A stretch of DNA of 64,000 nt, taken from positions 124,001 to 188,000 of the forward strand of contig CAKTOH010000002.1 in NCBI GenBank assembly GCA_934589705.1. Reading direction: 5' to 3'. The notes beneath the pieces were generated by a model. The model made no database searches. It worked only from the letters and a program-made list of their open reading frames with translations, and was not told the DNA's origin. The DNA is from an uncultured Oscillospiraceae bacterium. Lineage in GTDB: Bacteria; Bacillota; Clostridia; Oscillospirales; Oscillospiraceae. Made by a program: the position numbers and the translations under genes. Each line of letters begins with the position of its first letter. Within the stretch, counting starts at the first letter, position 1. Shown one piece after another: positions 50,767 through 59,326 of the stretch.

Positions 50767-53148
50767 ATGGCTCTGAAACAAAAAATACTCAACTCCGCTC
50801 TGTGGCTGTCCGGCATGATGAGCCAGCCTCAGCAGCACCACAATCCCCAAAAGGAGGTCAATCCCGCCATGCCGGCGCTTCTGCGGGAGGCGGCGGCGCA
50901 AGGCGCAGTGCTGCTGGAAAACCGGGTGCTGCCCTATGCCAAGGGGACGAGAATTTCCCTCTTTGGCCGGGTGCAGCAGGACTATTTCTTCACCGGCTAC
51001 GGCTCCGGCGGCGATGTGAACTTCCCCTACAGCGTAAATCTCTTGGAGGGTCTGCGGGGCTGCGAGGACTTACAGCTCAATGAGAATCTGGCAGCGGTCT
51101 ACGCCGACTGGATTCAGACCCATCCTCAGGCAAAGGAGGCCTGGGGTACCTGGCCCCGGTTCCACCCGGAAATGCCGGTGACCGAGGCGCTGGTTCGCCA
51201 GGCACGGGAGGAATCCGATCAGGCGGTGATCGTCCTGGGTCGAGCCAGCGGTGAGGATCGGGAGAACGTTCTGAAGCCCGGAAGCTACTACCTGACCGAA
51301 GAGGAAAAGGCGCTGCTGGCAGCCGTTACCGCCCAATTCCCGGACGCGGTGCTGCTGCTGAACATCGGCACCCTCATCGACCTGAGCTTTGTGAAGGACT
51401 ATTCTTTCGGTGCGGTGATGATTCTCTGGCAGGGAGGCATGGAAAGCGGCAACGCCGCCGCTGACCTTCTCTGCGGCAAGGTGACCCCCTGCGGCCATCT
51501 GACGGACACCGCTGCCGGTTGCTATGAGGCCTATCCCAGCGCAAGCTGCTTCGGGAATCCCAAGGCCAACGAATACCGGGAGGATATCTATGTGGGCTAC
51601 CGGTGGTTCGAGACCTTCCACCAGGAACAGGTGCTCTATCCATTCGGCTACGGCCTGAGCTATACAAGCTTCACTGTCACCGGCACCCACACCGACCCTC
51701 TGGGCTTCCAGGCAGAGGTCACCAATACCGGAAAGCACCCGGGCAAGGCGGTGGTCATGCTCTTTGTGGAGAAGCCCTGTGGTGCTCTGGGCAATCCGGC
51801 CCGGGAGCTGGTAGCCTTCGGCAAGACCCGGCTGTTAAGCCCCGGGCAGAGCCAGAGCCTGTCCTTCTCCGTCACCGAGTACCAGCTGTCCTCCTATGAT
51901 GACAGCGGCATTACCAGCCACAAATCCTGCTATGTACTCCAACAGGGAGCCTACCGCTTCTACTGCGGCGAAAACGTCCGGGATACCCAGTTTATCGGGG
52001 ACTACATGATTCCGGAAACCCGGGTAGTGCGCAGCCAGACCGAGGCCTGCGCACCGGAGAAGTCCTTCCCCATCTGGGCCAACCAGGACGGCACTCCCGT
52101 TCGGCGGGAGGCCTCTGCCCGCACCGTCGATCTGCGGCAGCGGATTCTGGAACATCTGCCTAAGGCCGTTTCCCAGACCGGAGACAAGGGAATCCAGCTT
52201 TCGGACGTGAAGGAAGGAAAAGCCAGCCTGGAAGACTTTGTGGCGCAGCTGAGCCTTGAGGAGCTGGAAGCCATCAGCCGGGGAGCCTACAATATGAATT
52301 CGCCTCTGGGTGCCCGTGGCAACGCCGGCGTTTTCGGCGGCGTGACCCAGTCTCTTCGGGATAAGGGTGTCAGCCCCGTGACTACCACCGACGGCCCTTC
52401 GGGCATCCGGCTGTACGATTCCTGCTCCCTGCTTCCCATGGGCACGCTCCTTGCCAGCACCTTCGATTTGGAGCTGGTGGAGAACCTTTACCGGGCCGTG
52501 GGTGCGGAAATGCGCTGGCGGGGCAGTGACGTGCTGCTGGCGCCCGGCATGAACATCCACCGGAATCCCTTGTGCGGCCGGAATTTCGAGTATTTCTCCG
52601 AGGATCCCTATCTCACCGGCCGGATTGCCGGGGCGGTGGTCAAGGGCCTTCAGTCCCAGGGGGTCAGTGCCTGTGTCAAGCATTTTGCCTGCAACAACCA
52701 GGAACTGAACCGGAACCGGTGTGATTCCATTGTTTCCGAGCGGGCCCTGCGGGAAATCTACCTCAAGGGCTTTGAGATCTGCCTGAAGCAGGCCAAGCCT
52801 CTGACCCTGATGACCAGCTACAACCGGGTCAACGGCGTCTGGAGCCACTACAACTACGATCTGGTGCAGACCATCGCCCGGGAGGAATGGGGCTACGAGG
52901 GCATGGTCATGACCGACTGGTGGATGCAGTACGCACCCAGTCCTGAATTTCCCAAGGTCACGGGCAACGGCTACCGGGTTCGGGGGCGGGTGAATGTGCT
53001 CATGCCCGGCAGCCGGAATCTGCTCGATCGCAGTGACAAACCGGACAAAACCCTTCTGGCAACCTACGGCAAGAAAAACGGCATCACCCTGGGCGAGCTC
53101 CAGGAAAACGCAAAATATGTTTTACAGTGCGTGATGAAGCTGAAATAA
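50767..53148 (+). CDS. Circularly permuted GH3 glycosidase (beta-glucosidase-like)
   Basis: 793 residues with no signal peptide, so likely cytoplasmic. Domain order is permuted: the GH3 C-domain comes first (residues ~30-260; VLGRASGEDRENV may hold the acid/base), then a fibronectin-like module (~285-380), and the (beta/alpha)8 N-domain last (~470-790) with GPSGIRL, GRNFEYFSEDPYLTG, CVKHFACNNQELNR and the nucleophile Asp in MVMTDWWMQ. Such a permutation is known in ruminococcal beta-glucosidases. It likely releases glucose or a related sugar from imported oligosaccharides; linkage specificity is unknown. Confidence 0.92.
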   Translation: MALKQKILNSALWLSGMMSQPQQHHNPQKEVNPAMPALLREAAAQGAVLLENRVLPYAKGTRISLFGRVQQDYFFTGYGSGGDVNFPYSVNLLEGLRGCEDLQLNENLAAVYADWIQTHPQAKEAWGTWPRFHPEMPVTEALVRQAREESDQAVIVLGRASGEDRENVLKPGSYYLTEEEKALLAAVTAQFPDAVLLLNIGTLIDLSFVKDYSFGAVMILWQGGMESGNAAADLLCGKVTPCGHLTDTAAGCYEAYPSASCFGNPKANEYREDIYVGYRWFETFHQEQVLYPFGYGLSYTSFTVTGTHTDPLGFQAEVTNTGKHPGKAVVMLFVEKPCGALGNPARELVAFGKTRLLSPGQSQSLSFSVTEYQLSSYDDSGITSHKSCYVLQQGAYRFYCGENVRDTQFIGDYMIPETRVVRSQTEACAPEKSFPIWANQDGTPVRREASARTVDLRQRILEHLPKAVSQTGDKGIQLSDVKEGKASLEDFVAQLSLEELEAISRGAYNMNSPLGARGNAGVFGGVTQSLRDKGVSPVTTTDGPSGIRLYDSCSLLPMGTLLASTFDLELVENLYRAVGAEMRWRGSDVLLAPGMNIHRNPLCGRNFEYFSEDPYLTGRIAGAVVKGLQSQGVSACVKHFACNNQELNRNRCDSIVSERALREIYLKGFEICLKQAKPLTLMTSYNRVNGVWSHYNYDLVQTIAREEWGYEGMVMTDWWMQYAPSPEFPKVTGNGYRVRGRVNVLMPGSRNLLDRSDKPDKTLLATYGKKNGITLGELQENAKYVLQCVMKLK

Positions 53149-53149
53149 T

Positions 53150-53184
53150 CCAAAGGGGCAGGTGCTTTGCACCTGCCCCTTTGG
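53150..53184 (+). terminator. Terminator of the GH3 gene
   Basis: Perfect 16-bp stem CCAAAGGGGCAGGTGC / GCACCTGCCCCTTTGG, TTT loop; no strong T-run after it. Confidence 0.75.
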
Positions 53185-53269
53185 AGTTAATAGGAGAAAT
53201 TATTCCGAAATAGCAGCCCTGGCAATCCGAAACATTCCTCTGTGCTTCTGGCGATGCGGCCGGGGGATT

Positions 53270-53482
53270 CTTAAGGGGGCGGCTTTTCGGCAGCGCCCCT
53301 TAAGCCGGCTTCTTATCAATTTTCTTGCCGGGACAAGAAAATTGCCTCCGGAGGATCCAGCGCCGAAACATTTATAGAGAGTCGGAATATACACATAGGA
53401 CTTCGTCTCGGGACGATGAGGGCATCGTCCTCTACAAATTCGCCGAGAAAATCCAAAGACGCAGGTGCACTCCGCACCTGCG
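53270..53482. repeat. Further hairpin cluster
   Basis: CTTAAGGGG / CCCCTTAAG (53270-53304), CAATTTTCTTG / CAAGAAAATTG (53317-53344), GGACGATG / CATCGTCC (53411-53430) and CGCAGGTGC / GCACCTGCG (53460-53482). Between convergent genes; the last stem may end the SleB gene. No gene here. Confidence 0.7.
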
Positions 53483-53497
53483 CCTAATTTATGTAGT

Positions 53498-54667
53498 TTA
53501 GCCGTAGCAGAAGATATGCCCGCCGATTTTGCCCCAGATCCTTCCGTTTTCCGGATATGTAGCAAAATAATAAACATTCATCGGCAAAATATTAGGCCCT
53601 GTGAGGGCGTCGTCGATGGCGTCATACTGGGCTTGCCAGGCGTCCGCGTCTTTTAAGAAAGGCGTCGTTCGGAACTGGCCCTCGCCGTAAATCACATCGT
53701 GAATGGAATCGCCGAATTTGCCGGACACCAGCCGGTTGAGGATGATCTCGGCAATGGCCTGCTGACCCTCTTTGGACTCGCCTCGAGCCTCCAGCCAGAT
53801 GATCTTGGCCATCAGCTGCTGCTCGTCCCAGGTCAGTTCCACGTCGGGATACCGGGGCTCACAGTCTGGCTTCTCCTCGGTGTAGATGAATGGCTCCTCG
53901 GGCATTTCGCTGACATCAAAGTACCAGCCGCCGTTGTAGCCCAGTAGCAGATCTTTCTCGGAAAAGCCCTCTTCAAAGCCTCGCTTCAGATCCCATTTTT
54001 CGTAGTTGGGAGCGTAGGAGTCGGCTACCATGTATTTTCCGTCCTTGGTCACGCCGTTCAGGACAATAAAATGCTGGGTCTCCGTGAAGATGGACAAGTG
54101 ATTCATCAGAAGAATGGCGATGTTGCCCTCCTTCATGGCAGAGAAAATCTGCCGGATGTTATCCGCCTTATGGATGGGCAGCCGCATCTGCTTGGCGCCG
54201 TATTCCATACGCTGGACATTATTTTCGCCGTAGCCGCCGAAGTAGCCCGCCAGCTCGTCGGGCAGGTAGGTGTGGCCGGTGAGATAGGTGGCTACCATGG
54301 CCAGGGAGGTAATGCCGCAGCCGCTGGTGGCCACGGTGCCGGAGCCGAACCGCTTATTGGGGTAGTCCAGCTGGTTATACAGGGGGAAGCCGTTGACGGT
54401 CTTCACCTTCGCAGGCGAGGCAGAGGACTGCGACGAATCGCTATCCTCGGCTTCCGTAGCCTCAGGCTCCGTCGCCTCGGTGGTTTCGGTGGTTTCGGTA
54501 GGCTCGGTAGTTTCTTCGATGGTCTCCGGCTCCTCAGTGGAATCTGTGGTCTCCGTATAGGCTTCCGTGGTATCTTCGGGATTTTCTTCGGCGCAGACGG
54601 GAAGCAGGCAGCTGCACAGGAGGGAGACTACGCAAGCAAGTGCAAGCAGCTTCTTACAAAAGGACAT
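53498..54667 (-). CDS. Secreted C39-like peptidase fused to a SleB-type cell-wall hydrolase
   Basis: 389 residues. Signal peptide (SFCKKLLALACVVSLLCSCLLPVCA), a Thr/Glu-rich linker of about 60 residues, then a papain-like C39_2 domain (nucleophile Cys in SGCGITSLAMVATYL, His in TQHFIVLNGV, Asp in MVADSYAPN). The C-terminal Hydrolase_2/SleB domain has MAKIIWLEARGESKEGQQAIAEIILNRL (catalytic Glu) and ends with YYFATYPENGRIWGKIGGH. It could cut both peptide and glycan bonds in cell wall or spore cortex. Start ATG 54667 is chosen over GTG 54703 because it heads the signal peptide. Confidence 0.85.
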   Translation of the reverse strand: MSFCKKLLALACVVSLLCSCLLPVCAEENPEDTTEAYTETTDSTEEPETIEETTEPTETTETTEATEPEATEAEDSDSSQSSASPAKVKTVNGFPLYNQLDYPNKRFGSGTVATSGCGITSLAMVATYLTGHTYLPDELAGYFGGYGENNVQRMEYGAKQMRLPIHKADNIRQIFSAMKEGNIAILLMNHLSIFTETQHFIVLNGVTKDGKYMVADSYAPNYEKWDLKRGFEEGFSEKDLLLGYNGGWYFDVSEMPEEPFIYTEEKPDCEPRYPDVELTWDEQQLMAKIIWLEARGESKEGQQAIAEIILNRLVSGKFGDSIHDVIYGEGQFRTTPFLKDADAWQAQYDAIDDALTGPNILPMNVYYFATYPENGRIWGKIGGHIFCYG

Positions 54668-54930
54668 CTTCGCTGTTATCCCCCTTTCCGCGTCAGGACG
54701 CACTTGTCAACATGAATGCACATAGTATAGCATAAATGTGTCTTTTTGGCTATCCCCAAATTCTTAAATTTTCATGTTAATTTCTTAAATTTCACCAGGC
54801 CGGTTGCTCCGGCAGACAATGCGCGTGCAAGCTGGGCAGTGCTTGTATCACCAAGGAGCATCGGCCCGGTATCGTTTTCGTTTTTCGTCGGCGTGCAATT
54901 GTTCGTGCCCGGGAAAACGTATAAAGAAAG

Positions 54931-54960
54931 AAAGAGCAGATACTTTCGTATCTGCTCTTT
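54931..54960 (-). terminator. Terminator of tRNA-Gly
   Basis: Perfect 13-bp stem AAAGAGCAGATAC / GTATCTGCTCTTT, loop of four, then CTTTCTTT. Confidence 0.8.
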
Positions 54961-55035
54961 GGAGCGGGCGACGAGGCTCGAACTCGCTACCTCCACCTTG
55001 GCAAGGTGGCGCTCTACCAGATGAGCTACGCCCGC
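54960..55035 (-). tRNA. tRNA-Gly (anticodon GCC)
   Basis: 76 nt including encoded CCA. Acceptor GCGGGCG / CGCCCGC, anticodon loop CTTGCCAA, T-arm AGTTCGAGCC. Confidence 0.97.
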
Positions 55036-55096
55036 AACGGACATGGCTTATTATAGCGAATTTTCTCGATTTGTCAAGCCCTAATTTTTATTTTTT

Positions 55097-56191
55097 TCAA
55101 GTTTCTGTAGGCACCGGGATTTCGGTTCTCCCGCCGCCGGGATAGACGGAATAATCCCAGACGTAGCCCTCCATTTCTTCCTCCGTGCGCTGGGTGTACT
55201 TTCCCTCCTCGCTGCACCGCAGAAGATCCACATGGTAGTAGGTATCCCCGTCCAGCACCAGATTCCAGGTCCAGGGTTCTCCCGCCCGGGTACCCGTGAC
55301 GCACAGGCAGGTCAGCTCCGCGTCCCGGCACATGGCGGCATAGACCTGGGCAAAAGCCCGGCTGTCTCCGATGCCATGGCGCAGCAGGCTGTAAGCGGGG
55401 GTGATGGAGGTCTCCTGCTTATAGTCAAAGCGTTCCATCAGGAAGGCGTAGAGCTGGGAAAACTTCTGATAGTCGTCCCCGTCTCCGCTGACGTACAGCT
55501 TGGCCGACTCGAAAATGGGCTTCACCTGAGCCTGCATCCGGCGCAGAGAATCCCGGCTGGTCTGATAGGAGAAAATCAGCTCCACCAGCCGGCTGGTGCC
55601 GTTGCCGTAAACCGCCTCGGTGACTTGCGGGGTCTCCATAACGCTTTCCGGGTGGTCGCTGGCGTAGTCCTGGACGTACTGGATAAAGTCCGCCTTGGTA
55701 TATTCCCCGATGAGAATCACGATTCCCGCCTCGTACCCCTCCAGAGCATTGGCAATGATTCGCTTGGCCTGCTCCGTGTCCGCCGCCCGGCGAATCCGCT
55801 GAAGCTCCGTGGTATTGCGCTTATAGGTAATGGCCACGGACACCGCCGGCAGGCCGCTGCTGGCACCGATCTCATAATCGATGTTCTCCACGGCGTAGGC
55901 ACCGATGGGGTCATTGAGCATGGCGCTGCGCACCGCCCGGGCCACCCCGGCCTCCAGATTTTTCGCCGGATAGTCTTCCACATGGATGGCGGCCACCTCC
56001 GTGCCGGAGGCGATGAGCTGCTTTAAGGCCGCCAGGAACTCCCGATAATTGGAAGCCGTCACCGTGTCGGTGTGGCCGCTCTGCCGGGGCACCTGATGGG
56101 GCTCCACGGAAACAAAGCTGCCGTTCATCCAGCCGCAGCCACTTAAAAGAACGCTCAGCGTCAACACCAGCGTCAGAAGCTTTGCTTTCAC
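55097..56191 (-). CDS. Transglutaminase-like lipoprotein lacking the usual catalytic triad
   Basis: 364 residues. GTG start at 56191 (GGGGGAG 6 nt upstream) followed by a lipoprotein signal ending VLLSGC. The middle shows alternating helices; the C-terminal ~120 residues follow the transglutaminase-core pattern, but the Cys position reads GIGDSRAFAQVYA (Ser), the His position is PWTWN (Trp), and YYHVD keeps the Asp. So it is probably not an active cysteine transglutaminase/protease; a binding or structural role is inferred. It starts just past the YitT gene's stop. Family identity is moderate. Confidence 0.75.
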   Translation of the reverse strand: MKAKLLTLVLTLSVLLSGCGWMNGSFVSVEPHQVPRQSGHTDTVTASNYREFLAALKQLIASGTEVAAIHVEDYPAKNLEAGVARAVRSAMLNDPIGAYAVENIDYEIGASSGLPAVSVAITYKRNTTELQRIRRAADTEQAKRIIANALEGYEAGIVILIGEYTKADFIQYVQDYASDHPESVMETPQVTEAVYGNGTSRLVELIFSYQTSRDSLRRMQAQVKPIFESAKLYVSGDGDDYQKFSQLYAFLMERFDYKQETSITPAYSLLRHGIGDSRAFAQVYAAMCRDAELTCLCVTGTRAGEPWTWNLVLDGDTYYHVDLLRCSEEGKYTQRTEEEMEGYVWDYSVYPGGGRTEIPVPTET

Positions 56192-56204
56192 GGTTTCTCC
56201 CCCT

Positions 56205-57068
56205 TTATAGTGCATCCCGCCGATACCGGCGGAAGCCGTCGCCCAGCACCTGGTGAGCCTCCTGCACGATCACAAAGGCATCCGGGTCGATCTCCATGAC
56301 CAGCTCTTTCAGCTCCGTAATCTGCTGCCGCTTGACGGCGGTGAGCACCACCTTCATTTCCCGGTGGGTAAAGCTGCCCTCTCCGTTCAGGAAGGTGGCT
56401 CCCCTGTCCAGCCGGGCGGAAATGGCCTCCGCCACCTGCTGGTGCTCCTTGGTGATAATCAGAGCCACCTTGGAGTAGTCGAAGCGGTAAATTACCGCGT
56501 CCATGACCTTGCCGCACAGAAACACCGTAATGCCGGTGTACAGGGCCTTATTCAGATCCCGGAATACCAGGCCCGTAATTACCGCCACCACCGCGTCAAA
56601 GCACATGGAAATCTGGCCGATTGGAATGTCCCGCCAGCGCAGCTTCAAAAGCCGCACCACAATGTCCGAGCCGCCGGTGGAAGCACCGGAAGAAAAAACC
56701 ATTCCCAGTCCCAGGCCGCACAATGTGCCGCCGTACAGGGCCCCCACCAGCGTCTCCATATGGGGCATGGGCACTCCGGCGAACAGGTCAATGAGGGCAG
56801 AGCTGACCAGCATTCCCAGGAGCGACCCCAGGAAAAACCGCCGCCCCACCTTCAGTCCGGCCAGGCCAAACAGAGGCAGGTTGATGAAAATCGACACGGC
56901 GCCCACGCTGCCGAAGCCCAGAAGCTCCACTAAGATCAGCGCCACACCGGAAATGCCGCCGGTGCTGATCTCGTTGGGAAGCAAAAAGCAGGAAAAGCCC
57001 AGGGCGAACAGGGCGCTTCCCAGCACGGTTCCCGCAATCAGATTTGCGCTGCTTCGCAATGCTTTCAT
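56205..57068 (-). CDS. YitT-family membrane protein (DUF2179)
   Basis: 287 residues. Five or six membrane helices (AGTVLGSALFALGFSCFLLPNEISTGGISGVALIL... GLGMVFSSGASTGGSDIVVRLL) followed by a cytoplasmic DUF2179 domain (RLDRGATFLNGEGSFTHREMKVV) that may bind a nucleotide. Function unknown; widely conserved in Firmicutes. It overlaps neither neighbour closely: the gap to the topoisomerase gene is 3 bp, so it is probably co-transcribed with it. Confidence 0.9.
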   Translation of the reverse strand: MKALRSSANLIAGTVLGSALFALGFSCFLLPNEISTGGISGVALILVELLGFGSVGAVSIFINLPLFGLAGLKVGRRFFLGSLLGMLVSSALIDLFAGVPMPHMETLVGALYGGTLCGLGLGMVFSSGASTGGSDIVVRLLKLRWRDIPIGQISMCFDAVVAVITGLVFRDLNKALYTGITVFLCGKVMDAVIYRFDYSKVALIITKEHQQVAEAISARLDRGATFLNGEGSFTHREMKVVLTAVKRQQITELKELVMEIDPDAFVIVQEAHQVLGDGFRRYRRDAL

Positions 57069-57071
57069 GGC

Positions 57072-59315
57072 TCAAACCTCAAAGGACTGCTGCTTATCCG
57101 CAGAGTCCTCTTCTTTCAGGAGCATTCCCGCGGAAGGGATGGTCTTCGTCCGGTAGCGGCCGGGGTTTGCAATGCCGCTTTCCTCCAGCAGCCGGGCATC
57201 CTGCAAAACCGCCTTCTTTTTCAGGGTCATCACCGCCACGCCCTGGGTGTTGCGGGTCGTCTTGGGCAGCAGCTGGGCGGTGGAGAAGACGGCGGCTCTG
57301 CCGTCGGAAGAATACAGAGCAATCTGGGCATCCTCCTCCAGCACCATGGCCGCAGCCAGAGGGCTCTTGTCCGAGTAGGCGCCGGTGAGCTTCTTCCGGT
57401 TGGTTTTCGTCTCGTAGGCGGACAGAGGAACCTTAGCCGCCTTGCCGTTTTCGAAGAAGAAGAGCACAAAGCCCTTGTAATCCCCGCAGAATTGGAGGGA
57501 CACCAGGTTCTCTCCCGGCTCAAAGCCCAGCTTCTGGGGCAGGTAGTCGCCCAGGAGCGAGGCCTTGCCGTCGTCAAAGTCGGATAGTCTTGACTTGTAG
57601 CACTGGAACTTATCGGTAAATACCAGGAATTCCGCCCGGTTGGTAGTCTCCCGGGTGAAGGACAGGCTGTCGCCCTCCTTGAACTTCTGCTCGCCGCTCA
57701 TCCGCAGGGACTGGGCGGTGATTTTCTTGAGATACCCTTCCTTGGACACAAACACCGTCACCGGGTAATCCGGCACCGGCTCCTCCTCGTCCTCGGGGGC
57801 CGTCTCGGAAACGTTGTAGAGAATTTCCGTTTTCCGGGGCTGGCCGTACTTCTTGGAGACCTCCTGAAGCTCGGAAATAATCACGTTTTTCAGCTTCCGG
57901 GAGCTTTCCAGCGTGGCGCGCATGTCGGCGATCTCCTGCTCCAGCTGAGAAATGGCCTTGGTCTGCTTGAGAATGTATTCCTTGTTGATGTTGCGCAGCT
58001 TGATTTCCGCCACGAAATTGGCCTGAATCTCATCGATGCCGAACTCGATCATCAGGTTCGGCACCACCTCGCTGTCCATTTCCGTCTCCCGGATGACCCG
58101 GATGGCCTTGTCAATGTCCAGCAAAATCCGTTCCAGACCCTTGAGCAGGTGGAGCTTTTCCTCCTTCTTGCCGATCTGGAAGAAGAGCCGCCGCTTGATG
58201 CAGTCGGTGCGCCAGGCCGTCCACTCGTCGAGAATTTCTCCCACGCCCATGACCCGGGGCATTCCCGCAATCAGGATATTGAAGTTGCAGGGGAAGGAAT
58301 CCTGAAGGGTGGTCATCCGGAAGAGCTTCTGCATCAGCTTGTCCGGGTCAACGCCCCGTTTCAGATCAATGGTCAGCTTCAGACCGCCCAGGTCGGTCTC
58401 GTCCCGCATGTCGGCGATTTCCCGGATTTTTCCCGCCTTGATCAGCTCCGCCACCTTGTCCATAATGACCTCGGTGGCCGTGGTGTAGGGAATCTCCGTG
58501 ATTTCAATGAGGTTTCCTTCCTTGACATAGCGCCACTTGGCCCGGAGCCTGAAGCTGCCCCGGCCGGTGGAATAGATTTCCCGGGTGGCCGTCTCGTCAA
58601 AGAGCAGCTCCCCGCCGGTGGAAAAATCCGGGCCGGGCAGGGTCTCCAGAATGTCGTGGTCAGGGTTTTTCATCAGGGCAATGGCGGTATCGCAGACCTC
58701 CTTCAGATTGAAGGAGCAGATGTTGGAGGCCATGCCCACGGCGATGCCCTGATTGGCAGACACCAGCACATTGGGGAAGGTGGTGGGAAGCAGACTGGGC
58801 TCTTTCATGGTAGCGTCGTAGTTATCCACCATGTCCACAGTGTCGCTGTCGATGTCCTTGAAAATTTCCCCGCAGATGCCGTCCAGCTTGGCCTCCGTGT
58901 ACCGGGAGGCGGCGTAGGCCATATCCCGGGAATAGACCTTGCCGAAGTTGCCCTTGGAGTCCACGAAGGGGTGCAGCAGCGTCTCGTTGCCCCGGGCAAG
59001 GCGCACCATGGTCTCATAAATGGCCGCGTCGCCGTGGGGGTTCAGCCGCATGGTCTGACCCACAATATTGGCCGATTTGGTTCTGCCGCCGTTCAGAAGC
59101 CCCATTTTGTACATGGTGTACAGAAGCTTCCGATGGGAGGGCTTGAAGCCGTCGATTTCCGGAATGGCCCGGGAGACGATGACGGACATGGCATAGGGCA
59201 TATAGTTGATTTCCAGCGTCTCGGAAATCGCCTGCTCAACGGTGGAGCCGTGAAGCCCCATAATTCCGTCGGTATTCACTTTTTTCTTTTCGGGTTCCTT
59301 GTTTTTTCTTGCCAT
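57072..59315 (-). CDS. parC: DNA topoisomerase IV/gyrase subunit A paralogue
   Basis: 747 residues, slightly shorter than typical. Winged-helix breakage-reunion domain with catalytic Tyr139 in AAYASRYTEAKL, IDGFKPSHRKLLYTM and GDAAIYETMVRLAR, then a coiled coil and a beta-pinwheel C-domain in which I see no GyrA box (QRRGGKG), favouring a topo IV-type decatenase over gyrase. Partner subunit B lies directly upstream (11 bp). The pair may be ParC/ParE or an extra lineage-specific type IIA enzyme; phylogeny would be needed to choose. Confidence 0.9.
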   Translation of the reverse strand: MARKNKEPEKKKVNTDGIMGLHGSTVEQAISETLEINYMPYAMSVIVSRAIPEIDGFKPSHRKLLYTMYKMGLLNGGRTKSANIVGQTMRLNPHGDAAIYETMVRLARGNETLLHPFVDSKGNFGKVYSRDMAYAASRYTEAKLDGICGEIFKDIDSDTVDMVDNYDATMKEPSLLPTTFPNVLVSANQGIAVGMASNICSFNLKEVCDTAIALMKNPDHDILETLPGPDFSTGGELLFDETATREIYSTGRGSFRLRAKWRYVKEGNLIEITEIPYTTATEVIMDKVAELIKAGKIREIADMRDETDLGGLKLTIDLKRGVDPDKLMQKLFRMTTLQDSFPCNFNILIAGMPRVMGVGEILDEWTAWRTDCIKRRLFFQIGKKEEKLHLLKGLERILLDIDKAIRVIRETEMDSEVVPNLMIEFGIDEIQANFVAEIKLRNINKEYILKQTKAISQLEQEIADMRATLESSRKLKNVIISELQEVSKKYGQPRKTEILYNVSETAPEDEEEPVPDYPVTVFVSKEGYLKKITAQSLRMSGEQKFKEGDSLSFTRETTNRAEFLVFTDKFQCYKSRLSDFDDGKASLLGDYLPQKLGFEPGENLVSLQFCGDYKGFVLFFFENGKAAKVPLSAYETKTNRKKLTGAYSDKSPLAAAMVLEEDAQIALYSSDGRAAVFSTAQLLPKTTRNTQGVAVMTLKKKAVLQDARLLEESGIANPGRYRTKTIPSAGMLLKEEDSADKQQSFEV

Positions 59316-59326
59316 ATTCCGCTCCT

